Shown here one piece after another: positions 23,346 through 32,823 of a DNA stretch of 64,000 nucleotides. Source of the DNA: Trichomonas vaginalis G3 (lineage: Eukaryota > Parabasalia > Trichomonadida > Trichomonadidae); NCBI RefSeq assembly GCF_026262505.1, contig NC_067208.1, positions 3,915,962-3,979,961 of the forward strand, given 5' to 3'. Numbering within the stretch: the stretch's first letter is position 1; every line of letters starts with the position of its first letter. A program made the position numbers and the translations under genes. Under the pieces are notes generated by a model. The model had not been told where the DNA came from. It saw only the letters and a list, made by a program, of their open reading frames with translations, and made no database searches.

Positions 23346-25597
23346 TGCCGGTTAATAATTATTATCTAATGATGATTGCTATAAAATCAAATAAAAGTAA
23401 ATAATTTTTGATTATTGTATCAAAAAGTTTAGTTTCAAACGAGAATAATATCAATAACTCTCAACCTTGACCTTAAACGTAGGACTTCAGCAATATTATG
23501 CATATGCATTAGGAAAATATGATCGAGCAGAAGATATTATTGAAATAACATATGATATTTGTTAAAATTATGTCAAAAACTATAAGCTATAATAAATTGC
23601 ATTAAAGCAATCAATTCGTCTAATCTTTTGAATTGATTGGTATAGAATAAAATGAAACAAACTCATATTATTATAGATGATTCAAAATATGCATAAAATA
23701 TTCAAAAGAATTCTGTATAGTTTCAGAATTTTGCTCTTTATATGTAGTAAAATATATCTTAATGTGCATATATGATTTGTAGAAGTTATTTAACGAGAAT
23801 GAAATAAATATTGCAAATAACGAAAAACAATGGTGCAGCGTAAGAGCTTATTGGTTAATAAAACAAATAAGATCAACTTTCGATTTTTCGAAATTTATTA
23901 GATCTTGGAGGTAAATTAGACGAAAAATCGAAAAACCAATTTTTATGCTGTTGAAGCTACAGTTTCATTTGGTCATACTCCGACCCCTTGACTTTGGGTA
24001 TTCGTGGAGTTATGGGCCATTAAAAAAAGGAGGATTACGACCCTCTCAATTTATGAACGTGGAGCCTTAATATTTTAACAATTTATCCGAATATGGTTAA
24101 TATAAAAGTACATTTCATCAATTAAGTAAGAATTTTGATAAAAAAGAACTATTTTGGTCTGAATTGACATTCAAATTGGTAGTCATTTGAAATACTCCCA
24201 AAATTGTGCAGAATATCTGATTAATTCATTAGAGAATACAGTTACTTATCAATTTGTCATTAGTTTGGCTAGTTGTTATCTCTTAAATACTATTTTTATC
24301 AAATTTTATTTCGAAATTTAATCAGTTTCTAATTAATTTCGGGAGTATATGTATTAACATTAAAAAATAATTCTAATCAACGTTCTATAAAATTCCAAAA
24401 TAAATTCGAAAATTCAATTTTGAAGAATTTTTTGTTGGTTTTTTAATTGTTATTTTATTTTTTGAAAAAATTTTGGAAAATTATCATCGCCATTTTCATT
24501 ATATAACACATAGAATTCTCTTTTTATGCCGATTTATCACTGTTTCTCTTATTTTTAGATAAAAAGAAAATATTATGCAATATTCTCTACACTTTTATGA
24601 AAATAGCAAATATCACTGATAGATTTTGCTTTTACATCATCAACAAATACTGATTTTATTCATATTTATCCATTATATCTCGTTTCAGGTTTCTAACGTA
24701 TTCATTGATTTCCAAAGACGGGGATATATGCATTAAATATTAATGCAATGCAAAATATATTCAATGCCCACTCTTGGTTAATCCATTGTAATACATATCT
24801 CTGACTTAGAAACGATTTTTTTTTAAATTAAGCATACAAACTCATAAATCATCCGCCACATAATTACAAACTTAATGAAGCGCGAATGCTACACTTAAAA
24901 TCCAACCATTACGATAATTTAAATAATATATTTTCGAAAATCGAATTTTTCACGAAATTAGTTATACAAAAATGCTTAAAACTCAGATCTACAAGCATAA
25001 CTCGCATGTGAAGGCTTTTTCACAAATCGTATATTTGATTTAAAATTATTCTAAATCTCAAGCAATTTAATACTCAGCTTATACTGGAGAATCATTTCCA
25101 CAATCACTTACTTTAAAAAATGTGACTTACACAAATTTTGATTATAAATTTAGTCGAAAACATACTTACATCAATGACATATGTCGTCACCATGGGGAAG
25201 AAATATCCTCCTTATACTTTCTTAACTTTTTATGAATAAAAATTTATTTATATTTTTGATTTCATTTTTCAACCTTTTTTTCATAACAATATATTTATCT
25301 TTCATATGTAGTTTAAGATTATGATGCTCGCATTCTATTTACACTTCTTCTTAATGAAATTTATTTGAAAAATAGATATATTACTATATTATTGGATTTT
25401 CTGATATAGAAATACAACTTATAGAATGAGTTTTGTAAGGTTCCAAACAATAATAGATCTATCACATATATCTCATAATTATGATTTTATATAAGAAATA
25501 CATCTATGAACAAACTTAATAAATACCTCATCCTAGATGAGTTCTGATCTGAGGATATATTCATTCCTTGTAAAAACCAATATTTGGGAATCTCACC

Positions 25598-25676
25598 CTC
25601 TATCGTCGTGATTTTGACGATTATTTTCATTTTTCGTCGAAAGACGATTATTTTTTTCATTATTCATAACTGCCCC
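25598..25676 (-). repeat. Right TIR of the 5.95-kb element
   Basis: Inverted copy of 19723-19801, followed directly by the second ATTTTTCA of the target duplication at 25677-25684. Confidence 0.88.
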
Positions 25677-25717
25677 ATTTTTCAGCATTTCGCACAACAT
25701 TGAATTTAAAATAGTTT

Positions 25718-25768
25718 CAGCATTTACCCAAAAATTGAGGCGAAGCCTCAATTTTTGGGTAAATGCTG
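25718..25768. repeat. Perfect hairpin, 24-bp arms with a 3-base loop
   Basis: The left arm (25718-25741) begins CAGCATTTACCC and ends TTGAGGC; the right arm (25745-25768) is its exact complement, with GAA between. It lies just outside the right target duplication of the 5.95-kb element. It may be a small foldback element or fused TIR ends. Confidence 0.85.
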
Positions 25769-25864
25769 CTAAAATTTTCAGACTATTCAATTTTTAATTT
25801 ATCGTTTTGATCGGAACGATAAATAATCCAAAAATAATTTTTTAGTGTCAAATGCTTGTTATAA

Positions 25865-26854
25865 ACAATCAATTTACATTGCGGCTGGACTGATTATTAT
25901 TTAGAAAACCCTGCCAAAGCAAATTGGGAAGGAAAAGAAGAAAAACTTTCTTCACGTGATCAAAATTACTACGTCAGCCACTGCATATTTGATGACCAGA
26001 TTACAAGTGGTGCCATGTATTTTTCTACGACTAAAGAAACAACCAAACTCTTAGTTGACACCACCAAATTCACAAATTGTAGTAATTCAGGAACTGGAGG
26101 AAGTTTATACTTCTCCAGTGAAGGTGAATGTGTCCAAGATCGAATAATAAGTGACTCTTCAAAAGTAACATCACAATATACTTGGGGAGTTTATTGTTTT
26201 TCAGATATTTCAGACAAAGATTCATTCCAAAACAAAATTCTTTCATCATCAATCACTAAAAGTGGAAGAGAAAGTTTCCTTGGATATTACAATATTTACC
26301 TAAACAACGGAAAAATTAATTTTTCAAATTCAAATATTTCTCATGCAAAAGTTTATGGATTTAGTATTTTTTATTTTGAAAATTTTAAATCAGAATCAAA
26401 AGTTTTATTTTCAATATTTTTTGATAATAAAGATAATACTCCAACTAATGGTGACGTCCCTGCTTCTCTTTATTCATCATTAACATCAACAAATTTCCAA
26501 AATATTACAGATTACGGTTTAATTTATACAGACACTGCACCACTATTTTTAAAATATTGTTGTTTATCAAATAACAAGATTTCTGAGCAGTATTTCTATG
26601 CATTAGGTGGAGGCAAAATTACAGTTGATAATTGTTTCATTGATGTAGAAAATCCAAGTAAGGAAGGATCAGTTGAAATCAAAAACTTAATAAAATCATT
26701 ATCTAACAATGATATTTGTAAAGTATATACTGATATCGAATATAACTTCATCATTGAAACAGAAAATAATATTTCAGATATTGACGAAAAACCAAAATAT
26801 ATTAATTTTTCTCTTTTATCTTGTAATTTAATAAACATTTCTTCTAAATTTTGA
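25865..26854 (+). pseudogene. 5'-truncated surface-protein-like gene remnant
   Basis: The frame is open from just after a TAA at 25862-25864, and the in-frame residues before the first Met (26015) already look coding (CGWTDYYLENPAK, YYVSHCIFDDQ). The gene therefore has lost its true start. The product has repeating short beta-strand units with Asn, Ser and Gly turns (FTNCSNSGTGGSLYFSS, KINFSNSNISH, KITVDNCFID), like the parallel beta-helix surface proteins expanded in trichomonads. No signal peptide, C-terminal membrane helix or tail is present. Loss of the 5' end probably relates to the insertions just upstream. An annotator might instead call a 279-residue protein from 26015. Confidence 0.65.
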
Positions 26855-26882
26855 AGAAATATTTTTATATTCATCATATAAT

Positions 26883-26993
26883 TTAAGGGTGTACACCGGT
26901 CAAAAAATGGGGACAGTTTACTCTTCAAATGGATGACAGAAGCCTCTGGGAACCATGAAACTTTAGGGTGATGGTTGTTAGAACCTAGAACCA

Positions 26994-26995
<2 letters not shown>
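26883..26995. other. Lone TTAAGGGTGTAC transposon-like end and Maverick left flank
   Basis: TTAAGGGTGTACACCGG resembles the TTAAGGGTGCAC ends of the element at 54.8 kb, but no inverted partner was found nearby. The rest is the flank before the Maverick TIR. Confidence 0.35.
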
Positions 26996-27024
<29 letters not shown>

Positions 27025-27284
27025 AAAAAAAGGTAGTGGGGCCTCCAGGCGCGTTGCGCCCTCTAGCCCTGAAGATGTTTAGTATAATGAAGTTTTTTTT
27101 TTCTTTGGGATGGCCTTCCAGGCACTTCGTGCCCTCTAGCCCATAAAAAGTTTTTGAGAGTCGTCGCCGTTGACTTTTTTGTAGAGCACTCAAAATAGTA
27201 TAACTTTGTCCGGACAAGTAAGGGTCTATCGTCGCTACAGGAAAAGTTACAGGCGTTCCAAGGAAGTATACTTTGAGAAGCCTT
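26996..27284 (+). repeat. Left TIR of the Maverick
   Basis: It starts in a TA repeat and an A run, then GTGGGGCCTCCAGGC. Two near-copies of a block with core GGCACTTCGTGCC followed by CTCTAGCCC lie inside. It is about 45 bp longer than the right TIR, mostly through an extra GTCGTCGCCG-containing segment. Confidence 0.88.
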
Positions 27285-27400
27285 CTTCTGGGTCGAAAAC
27301 ATTATATAATGTGTCGCTTTTCACAAATTATATATGTTTTCATGTTTTGTCACTTTTCTGTCACTTTTCAGGAAAAAAACATTTTTATTATTATATATAA

Positions 27401-28217
27401 ATGAATTTTACAAAACCTCCGTTACCGTTCTTTGGAAATAAGAGTAAATGTAAAGATATTATATTGAGAGAACTTAAGAAACTACCGAATGGTCTAACAT
27501 TTGTAGATTTGTTCGGTGGAAGTTTCTATATATCCCATTTGTGCCATACAATATTCCCAGACTCAAAGATTATATGCAATGACTTCGACAACTATATGGA
27601 CCGTCTCAAACATATTCCAGACACAAACAATATATTGAAAGAGTTGAAAGAAAAGATACCTATAGGTAAGATGGAACGTATACCATTAGATAACAAAAAT
27701 ATTGTGAGAGAGGTTTTGAAAAAAGCAGAATATATAGACTGGATAGTATATCTGCTAGACTATTATATAGTGGTTCTATAAGAGTTCATGACATTGAAAC
27801 ACTTATGTCAAAAGTTTTATATCTTAACTATACAAATGTTTTCAAAGAGGACATAGAAAAATATATTGAGGGTATAGAGTTTGTGAGATGTTATTGGACA
27901 GAGTTGTATGAAAAATATAAAGACAAGGAAAATGTTTTTTTATAGTGGCCCCGCCGTTCTATAACACATGGGATTTTCAATACCAAGTAGACTGGACTTT
28001 GAGAGACTCTTTAGAAACTTTAGACGTTTTACATAACCATCCATGCTTTTACTTTACATCCGATAAAAGTGGTTTGGAAACCGTTATGAGATGGTTAGAG
28101 GACATACATGACTATGAGTTTAGATATGACAAGATAGAATATGAGAGAGGTCCTATAAACCGGAGAAAGTGTCATAACAAAGAAATTTTATTAGTAAGTA
28201 AATGTGGTTTGAAATAG
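27401..28217 (+). pseudogene. D12-class DNA adenine-N6 methyltransferase (Dam-like), broken copy
   Basis: The N-terminal part carries PPLPFFGNKSK and FVDLFGGSFYISH, the S-adenosylmethionine binding signature of Dam/D12 enzymes, and CNDFD. The distal part carries the YFTSDKSG region and a typical C-terminal end. Such enzymes methylate adenine, often at GATC. It is the first gene inside the left TIR. The copy is broken once or twice and presumably inactive. Adenine methylation is known to be prominent in Trichomonas, so this cargo may once have mattered for chromatin or for self-marking of the element; that is inference. Confidence 0.8.
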
Positions 28218-28333
28218 GACTACTTGTTTTAGGTTTTTTCCATTGTGTCATTTATTTCTTTGACGTGGCAGAAAGATATAGAGAATATGAAGATGAACCA
28301 ATGCCTGCAAATGTTCAGTATATGTACTCGTAA
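28202..28333 (+). CDS. Small 43-residue membrane protein of the Maverick
   Basis: Starts MWFEIGLLVLGFFHCVIYFF, a single N-terminal membrane helix, and ends with an acidic tail (EYEDEPMP...). It overlaps the end of the methyltransferase region by 16 bases. It is too short for certain assignment, but the compact packing and clean hydrophobic-then-acidic layout suggest a real small gene. Confidence 0.5.
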   Translation: MWFEIGLLVLGFFHCVIYFFDVAERYREYEDEPMPANVQYMYS

Positions 28334-28356
28334 GAGATATTTTTATCTAATATTAA

Positions 28357-28719
28357 ATGGACGCACAGAACTTAGCGAATGCACAGCAACCTGGACAACC
28401 AAACCCAGAGAATATTCCAAATGAAGTTAGAATACAAACTGCAATGGCAAACTATGGTCAAGTGCCAACAGATGTACAAATGCAAACTGCCATGTCAAAT
28501 GACGCTGCGTTAGGTTTGCCACCATGGTATGCAAATATGAGATGGAAAGAGTTTTATACAAACCCTGAAGTGGGATATAAACAACTTTATGCAGATGACG
28601 CGAACACAGGAGTTGACCCAGAATATGTTTTCTACCAGAGGAGAAACAGAATGTATGAGCTCCAGTTAAAGAATGCTATGGAACTCAACAGGAAACGTAA
28701 GAGACTAGGCGGACATTAG
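28357..28719 (+). CDS. Unrecognised 120-residue Maverick protein
   Basis: The N-terminal third is rich in Gln, Asn and Pro with two near repeats (VRIQTAMANYGQVP, VQMQTAMSNDA). The middle is aromatic (PPWYANMRWKEFYTNPEVGY) and the end is basic (NRKRKRLGGH). No known domain is recognised. The start is preceded by the element's TTTTTATCT...AAATG promoter-like pattern. Its place next to small capsid-type genes suggests a virion role, which is inference. Confidence 0.65.
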   Translation: MDAQNLANAQQPGQPNPENIPNEVRIQTAMANYGQVPTDVQMQTAMSNDAALGLPPWYANMRWKEFYTNPEVGYKQLYADDANTGVDPEYVFYQRRNRMYELQLKNAMELNRKRKRLGGH

Positions 28720-28737
28720 ATTTTTACATATAGTAAA

Positions 28738-28980
28738 ATGGGTTTCTTCAGTAAGATAGGAAACTTCTTCAGAAGAGTTGGAAGAGGTATATGGAATGGA
28801 ATAAAAACCGTAGGAAGAGGAATTTGGAACGGAGTCAAAAATATTGGTAAAAGAGTAGGTCAGTTTGTTGGTATTATACCTAAAGACCCTGAACCAGAAG
28901 AACAAGCTCCTGTTATACAACAGCCTGAACCTGCACCACAGTCTAGTTGGCAACCAAATCCAACACCTCAACCGTATTAA
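28738..28980 (+). CDS. Small MGFFSK... protein, possible membrane-active capsid component
   Basis: 80 residues. The N-terminus MGFFSKIGNFFRRVGRG fits an N-myristoylation signal (Met-Gly with Ser at position 5) and begins a basic amphipathic region with two similar units (GRGIWNGIKTV, GRGIWNGVKNI). The C-terminal 30 residues are Pro/Gln-rich. Adenovirus protein VI and similar lytic peptides share this amphipathic, Gly-rich character. I infer a role in membrane penetration; there is no direct proof. A TTTTTACATATAGTAAAATG-type start pattern precedes it. Confidence 0.6.
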   Translation: MGFFSKIGNFFRRVGRGIWNGIKTVGRGIWNGVKNIGKRVGQFVGIIPKDPEPEEQAPVIQQPEPAPQSSWQPNPTPQPY

Positions 28981-28984
28981 AAAA

Positions 28985-29833
28985 TTATATTTTTACCGTT
29001 CGATAGTAGTTGTATATGAAACTAAGTTCTAAGTAAAACGCATGGTATAATGGAATTATTCTTTTTCTTCCATCTGTAGTAAACCATACTTGAAAGTCTG
29101 AAATACTTCCACTTGGTGGTTCGTATAACTTTGTAGGTTTTTCGTAAAAGTCATTTGCCAAGCATAAGAAAGAGTTTTGGGCGCCAGAAAATGAAGCATG
29201 AACAATAATAGCATCTTGGTCGAAAACATTTTCATATGTTCCATTAGGGTTTTCGACTTCATAAAAGTCTGGGTGTACTGGATATGCTGCAGGCTGATTT
29301 AACATCCTCATAAATCTATACCATGCCAAGTTGTTATATTTTGTAGAAATATAAACGTTTTCTCCAAGGTCTTCTATTCTATTGATTTTAACAGTTGCAT
29401 TTTTCCTGTCATAAATAATATCGAGATGGTACTCTCCCTCGTCAATGTTATACTGGTTTGCATATTCGATATAGATATCGTTTATTTTTTCTTGAAAAGC
29501 TTGAAGAGTTGTTTCTAAGTTTACAAGCAAACTAACTTGTAAAAGTTTTCCCTGTTCAAATTTCTCATACATACGTTTTTCTTTGTTATAGTATCGAACT
29601 TCAAAACCGACCGTAAATGGGAAACCATGTATGGCTTCTGAAATGAACTTCATTCTACGAAAGCCAATAGCTTTTGTGACAGATGGGTCTCTTAGCCATC
29701 TTAATGGGTAGTCAAAACGATAGCCTTCATGCTTTACGGTCTCTGTCTCAAACTTTTGACCGACATTAGTAAAAAGTTCATCTAATGGTTTAGTTGTAGC
29801 AACTCTTGAATTTTCTTTTTCTATTGAAAGCAT
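28985..29833 (-). CDS. Maverick protein family A, copy 1 (282 residues)
   Basis: Function not recognised. It begins MLSIEKENSRVATTKPLDELF and shares its whole length with the protein at 35740-36600, including YRFDYP(L/I)RWL, KAIGFRR, HASFS...NSFLC and SDFQVWFTT...IIPLY. The C-terminal half is beta-rich and ends ELSFIYNY. It is transcribed toward 28980 and starts 18 bases from the divergent fibre gene, so both share one spacer. A jelly-roll or other virion-surface protein is possible but not shown. It appears whole. Confidence 0.7.
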   Translation of the reverse strand: MLSIEKENSRVATTKPLDELFTNVGQKFETETVKHEGYRFDYPLRWLRDPSVTKAIGFRRMKFISEAIHGFPFTVGFEVRYYNKEKRMYEKFEQGKLLQVSLLVNLETTLQAFQEKINDIYIEYANQYNIDEGEYHLDIIYDRKNATVKINRIEDLGENVYISTKYNNLAWYRFMRMLNQPAAYPVHPDFYEVENPNGTYENVFDQDAIIVHASFSGAQNSFLCLANDFYEKPTKLYEPPSGSISDFQVWFTTDGRKRIIPLYHAFYLELSFIYNYYRTVKI

Positions 29834-29851
29834 ATTTTATCTAGAATAAAA
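29834..29851. promoter_or_regulatory. Compact divergent promoter between family A copy 1 and the fibre gene
   Basis: ATTTTATCTAGAATAAAA separates two start codons and is nearly palindromic around TCTAGA. Both directions give the element's usual T-rich then AAAATG pattern. Confidence 0.6.
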
Positions 29852-31261
29852 ATGTCGAAAGATATTGCTTCCATAAGAGAAATACAACACAACCGACAAC
29901 TCATTATGCAAGCTCTAAATAAGAACACAACAAACTTTTCAAACTATTCTAAGATATCTGAGTCATTGAAAGAAGGAAACTTAAAACTGACATTAAACCC
30001 AATGACAGATGAGTTTCTGTTTCAAGACAAGAAGAACAATACTGTCTGTATAAATCCAACAAAAGGAACTTTAAACGAGAAACCTATAAATGAACTTCTT
30101 TTGAAAACAGATGTTGACAACAAAGCTGACAAAGAATATGTAGACGATGCAATAGCAAAAGAAGAAGAAAGAGCTAACAATGCTTATGCAACAAAAGAAC
30201 ATACTCATCCTGAACTAGCAGACAAAAAATATGTTGACAATAAAATGTCAAGTGAAGTGACAAGAGCTGAAAACGAATATTCTAAAAAGACTCATACACA
30301 TTCTATATCTGAAATAACAGACTTAAACGTTAGCCTTGAAAATAAAGCAGATAAGGAATATGTGGCTAGTAAGTTAGAGAAGAAAGCAGATAAGGAATAT
30401 GTGGATGAAAAAGATAACGAAATGAAAGAAAGGGCTGACTGGTACCATGAATGGACATCGAAGATTTTAAAAACTAAAGCCGATACAGGATGGGTTTCAG
30501 GATGTTTAGACCTTAAAGCAGATAAAACTTATGTTAACGATGAGTTAGAGAAGAAAGCAAATAAGACTCATACACATACAAGTTTTACAACTGTTGCTAT
30601 AGAAAGTATTGAAGGAACGGTTGAAGAAACTGGTGGGGATGTATTATATTGTAAACCTCCTAACTTTCCACAAGGTTTAACATCGGATGACGACATAACG
30701 ACGATGAGAAACATTAGATGTAAAGATGTTTATGTCATGAAGGATGAACATAATATTAAATTCACTGCTCAAGATTTATATGACAAGAAAGCAGACAAAA
30801 CAGAGCTTCAAACATTAAAGACAGAAATACTTCAAACATTATATCCTATAGGCTCTATTTATACGTCAATGAACTCTACCAGACCAGAAGTAGTACTTGG
30901 TTTTGGAACTTGGACTCAAATAGTCGACAGGTTTTTGTATTGTGCAAACTCTTCAAAGGAAACAGGTGGAAGTAAAACGATTTCAGGTGAAAATTTACCT
31001 GCACACAGTCACTACATAGATTTAAGTACATCTCAAGCAGGTTGGCATAAGCATAAATTTTGGGATTGGTCAGCAATGACAAAAGGTAAAGGATATGATG
31101 TTAAAGACAACGTTCAGTTTGCTATAAATTGTTTCTGGGGTAACACTCAGGGAGATGGAAACCATACACATCGCGTTTCAGGATATACGCAAACAACGGG
31201 ACAAAGTAAAGACTACATGCCACCTTACATGACAGTTTACGCATGGTATAGAAATGCTTAG
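29852..31261 (+). CDS. Phage tail-collar-like fibre protein of the Maverick
   Basis: 469 residues, apparently whole. The shaft (about 80-250) has repeated KADKEYV(D/A) units and Thr-His runs (EHTHPELADKKYVD, THTHSISEITDL) as in phage fibres. From about 332 lies the collar-type head: YPIGSIYTSMNSTRP, then GFGTWTQIVDRFLY, then LPAHSHY. The end, PPYMTVYAWYRNA, is the classic C-terminus of phage tail-collar fibres. Such trimeric fibres bind host surfaces. It would be the attachment fibre if the element makes particles (inference). The gene points to acquisition from a bacteriophage or a shared fibre module. Confidence 0.85.
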   Translation: MSKDIASIREIQHNRQLIMQALNKNTTNFSNYSKISESLKEGNLKLTLNPMTDEFLFQDKKNNTVCINPTKGTLNEKPINELLLKTDVDNKADKEYVDDAIAKEEERANNAYATKEHTHPELADKKYVDNKMSSEVTRAENEYSKKTHTHSISEITDLNVSLENKADKEYVASKLEKKADKEYVDEKDNEMKERADWYHEWTSKILKTKADTGWVSGCLDLKADKTYVNDELEKKANKTHTHTSFTTVAIESIEGTVEETGGDVLYCKPPNFPQGLTSDDDITTMRNIRCKDVYVMKDEHNIKFTAQDLYDKKADKTELQTLKTEILQTLYPIGSIYTSMNSTRPEVVLGFGTWTQIVDRFLYCANSSKETGGSKTISGENLPAHSHYIDLSTSQAGWHKHKFWDWSAMTKGKGYDVKDNVQFAINCFWGNTQGDGNHTHRVSGYTQTTGQSKDYMPPYMTVYAWYRNA

Positions 31262-32216
31262 TCGTCATTTTCAACTTCTTTAGCATATTCGTCAGGAGTT
31301 GTCTTATTTTGTTAGGAACTGTCTTTGAAAGTATACCACCTTGAACTTTGACAAGTTTGAAACGAGGTCTGACAATAGTAGTTTTATCTTCTGCTTGCAG
31401 TGTGTACATTTTGCCATGTTTGCCTAAAACTTCATAATATTCTCTTGTATACTTTCTTCTATTTTACGAACACGAATGTGAGTACCTGTCGGGTTCCCAT
31501 TGTTGTCATAGTCAATAGTATTTTCATATGGGTCGCGTTTAGGTATTTCTATTTTTACTTTGTCACCTTTCTGAAGTTTGAAGCCCGGCATTCTTTCTTG
31601 TTTGTCTCTTTTGACTAAATTATTAAATATATAGTCTTTCTCTAAGTCAGGGTTGTTTTTTCATTTCTTCGGGGGAGTGGTTTCCCAAACCTTTTTGTTT
31701 ACGGCTATTGTAAATATTTAAAACTTGTCTCATCTTTGCCATGGAGAAGTGTCTATATTTGTCGTCATATGACATTTCATTTGCTTCACCACCTTGTGGT
31801 TGGTTTAAGTCTCTTAACATTTTTATACAACCGTCAATGACACCAAGAGCAGAATGGTTTTGGTCGACAATGAAATATTGGTTTACATTTTTTGAACGCA
31901 GATAGTTTTTTACATCATCTGATTTGAAAGAACTTTCACAGTCAGATGTCAGTTTTGTTGGATGGTATTTGTCAACGAATATTGTCAAAGCAGTTTTCAC
32001 ATCTAAAATATTTTTGGACCATAATGGTATGGCTTCACAGTATCTTGTGTTTTGACCGACAAATATTAGCCAGTATGGTGGTCCATCTTCTCTATACCTC
32101 GGAATGTTTTCCAAGATATCCATAAACCAAGCATTTGGTGTTGAACTAAAGATTTTTATCATGAGTGCTTTTTTTGTTGCCTTAGAAACATAGGGGTCCT
32201 TGTTTGGATTCGTCAT
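31262..32216 (-). pseudogene. Maverick integrase (RVE family), broken copy
   Basis: The catalytic core region shows WFMDILENIPRY, LTSDCESSFKS and NHSALGVIDGCIKMLRDL, the spaced acidic blocks of retroviral-type integrases as found in Mavericks. The C-terminal part further along the minus strand is basic and SH3-like (FKLQKGDKVKIEIPK). Integrase inserts the excised element using its TIRs. The copy is broken in about two or more places. Confidence 0.85.
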
Positions 32217-32233
32217 TTTTTATCCTATAAGAA

Positions 32234-32592
32234 ATGGGTTTATTTGGCGCATTAGCAGGGTTGCATCCAGATTTTTGCCCGCAGTGGGAACAATAGCCAG
32301 AGGTGTATTTGGAGTTGGAAGGAAGATTTTGAGTACATTAGGTATACTTAAAGAGAAAGCACAACCTATTATACAAACTGTACAGAAAGGTTGGGATGTA
32401 GCACGAGATGCAACAAATCTTATTCCAAATCCTGAAACAAGAGGAAAAGTTCAAGGATGGATGGACAATGTAGGAAGACAAGCAGGAAACTATTATAACA
32501 AAGCAAATGACTACTATAACCAAGCAGGACACTATATGGACCAAGGTGAAAGATTTTTAACAGAGGATATAACCATGCACAACAGTGGGTAA
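32234..32592 (+). pseudogene. Second small amphipathic, possibly capsid-associated protein, broken
   Basis: The region codes for a Gly/Val-rich basic segment (GTIARGVFGVGRKIL), then an amphipathic helix and a Tyr/Asn/Gly-rich tail (YYNKANDYYNQAGHYMD). It resembles the MGFFSK protein in style. It is divergent from the integrase across a TTTTTATCCTATAAGAAATG-type spacer. The copy appears to carry at least one break. Confidence 0.5.
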
Positions 32593-32651
32593 ACAATAAC
32601 CAACCTCAACCGCCTCAAACGTGGGGAATGTAAGTTTTTTACTGAGATGAA

Positions 32652-32804
32652 ATGAACAATACAGCATTGAGACAAATGGGTTCAAGATGGATTTGTCGGC
32701 TTCCAGCAGTTACACCACGTGTTTGTCAAGTTCTTCCTATACCTCAGGAAGTTTTAGACCGACTTAAAAAACCTAAACAACCAGTTGAAAACAAACCAAA
32801 CTAA
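32652..32804 (+). CDS. Small 50-residue Maverick protein
   Basis: Starts MNNTALRQMGSRWICRL and ends basic and Pro-rich. It is preceded by TTTTTTACTGAGATGAAATG, the same leader found before the next gene at 32824, which argues that it is expressed. No family is recognised. Confidence 0.5.
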   Translation: MNNTALRQMGSRWICRLPAVTPRVCQVLPIPQEVLDRLKKPKQPVENKPN

Positions 32805-32823
32805 AATTTTTTACTGAGATGAA

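Larger units (their letters stand above)
20502..24070. mobile_element. TTAA-bounded 3.6-kb element nested in the 5.95-kb element
   Basis: Both ends read TTAAGGCTCCACGTTCAT: left at 20502-20519, inverted at 24053-24070. An imperfect further match follows inside (AATTTTGAGAGGG against AAATTGAGAGGG). TTAA at both edges is the target duplication typical of piggyBac-type insertion; assignment to piggyBac rests on that alone. No transposase frame is present. The interior holds a palindrome and diverged direct repeats. Confidence 0.65.
19723..25676. mobile_element. 5.95-kb DNA-transposon-like element with 79-bp TIRs, non-coding
   Basis: The segment begins GGGGCGATTATGAATAATG and ends with the inverted equivalent; 77 of 79 terminal bases match (19723-19801 against 25598-25676). 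ATTTTTCA stands directly outside both ends (19715-19722 and 25677-25684), an 8-bp target duplication; the match can be stretched to 9-10 bp if the terminal G is counted as flank. Eight bp suits hAT-like transposons and nine would suit MULEs. No frame inside is longer than about 80 residues, so no transposase survives. This is either a large non-autonomous element or a decayed one, and it hosts a second, TTAA-bounded element. Confidence 0.8.

Noticed and set aside
26991-27012. Target site duplication of the Maverick
   Set aside because: TA repeats and A/T runs abut both ends, so no duplication can be distinguished from simple sequence.
31716-31830. Introns in the Maverick or host genes
   Set aside because: No trichomonad intron signature (GTAYGT with ACTAACACACAG) was noticed anywhere in the window.
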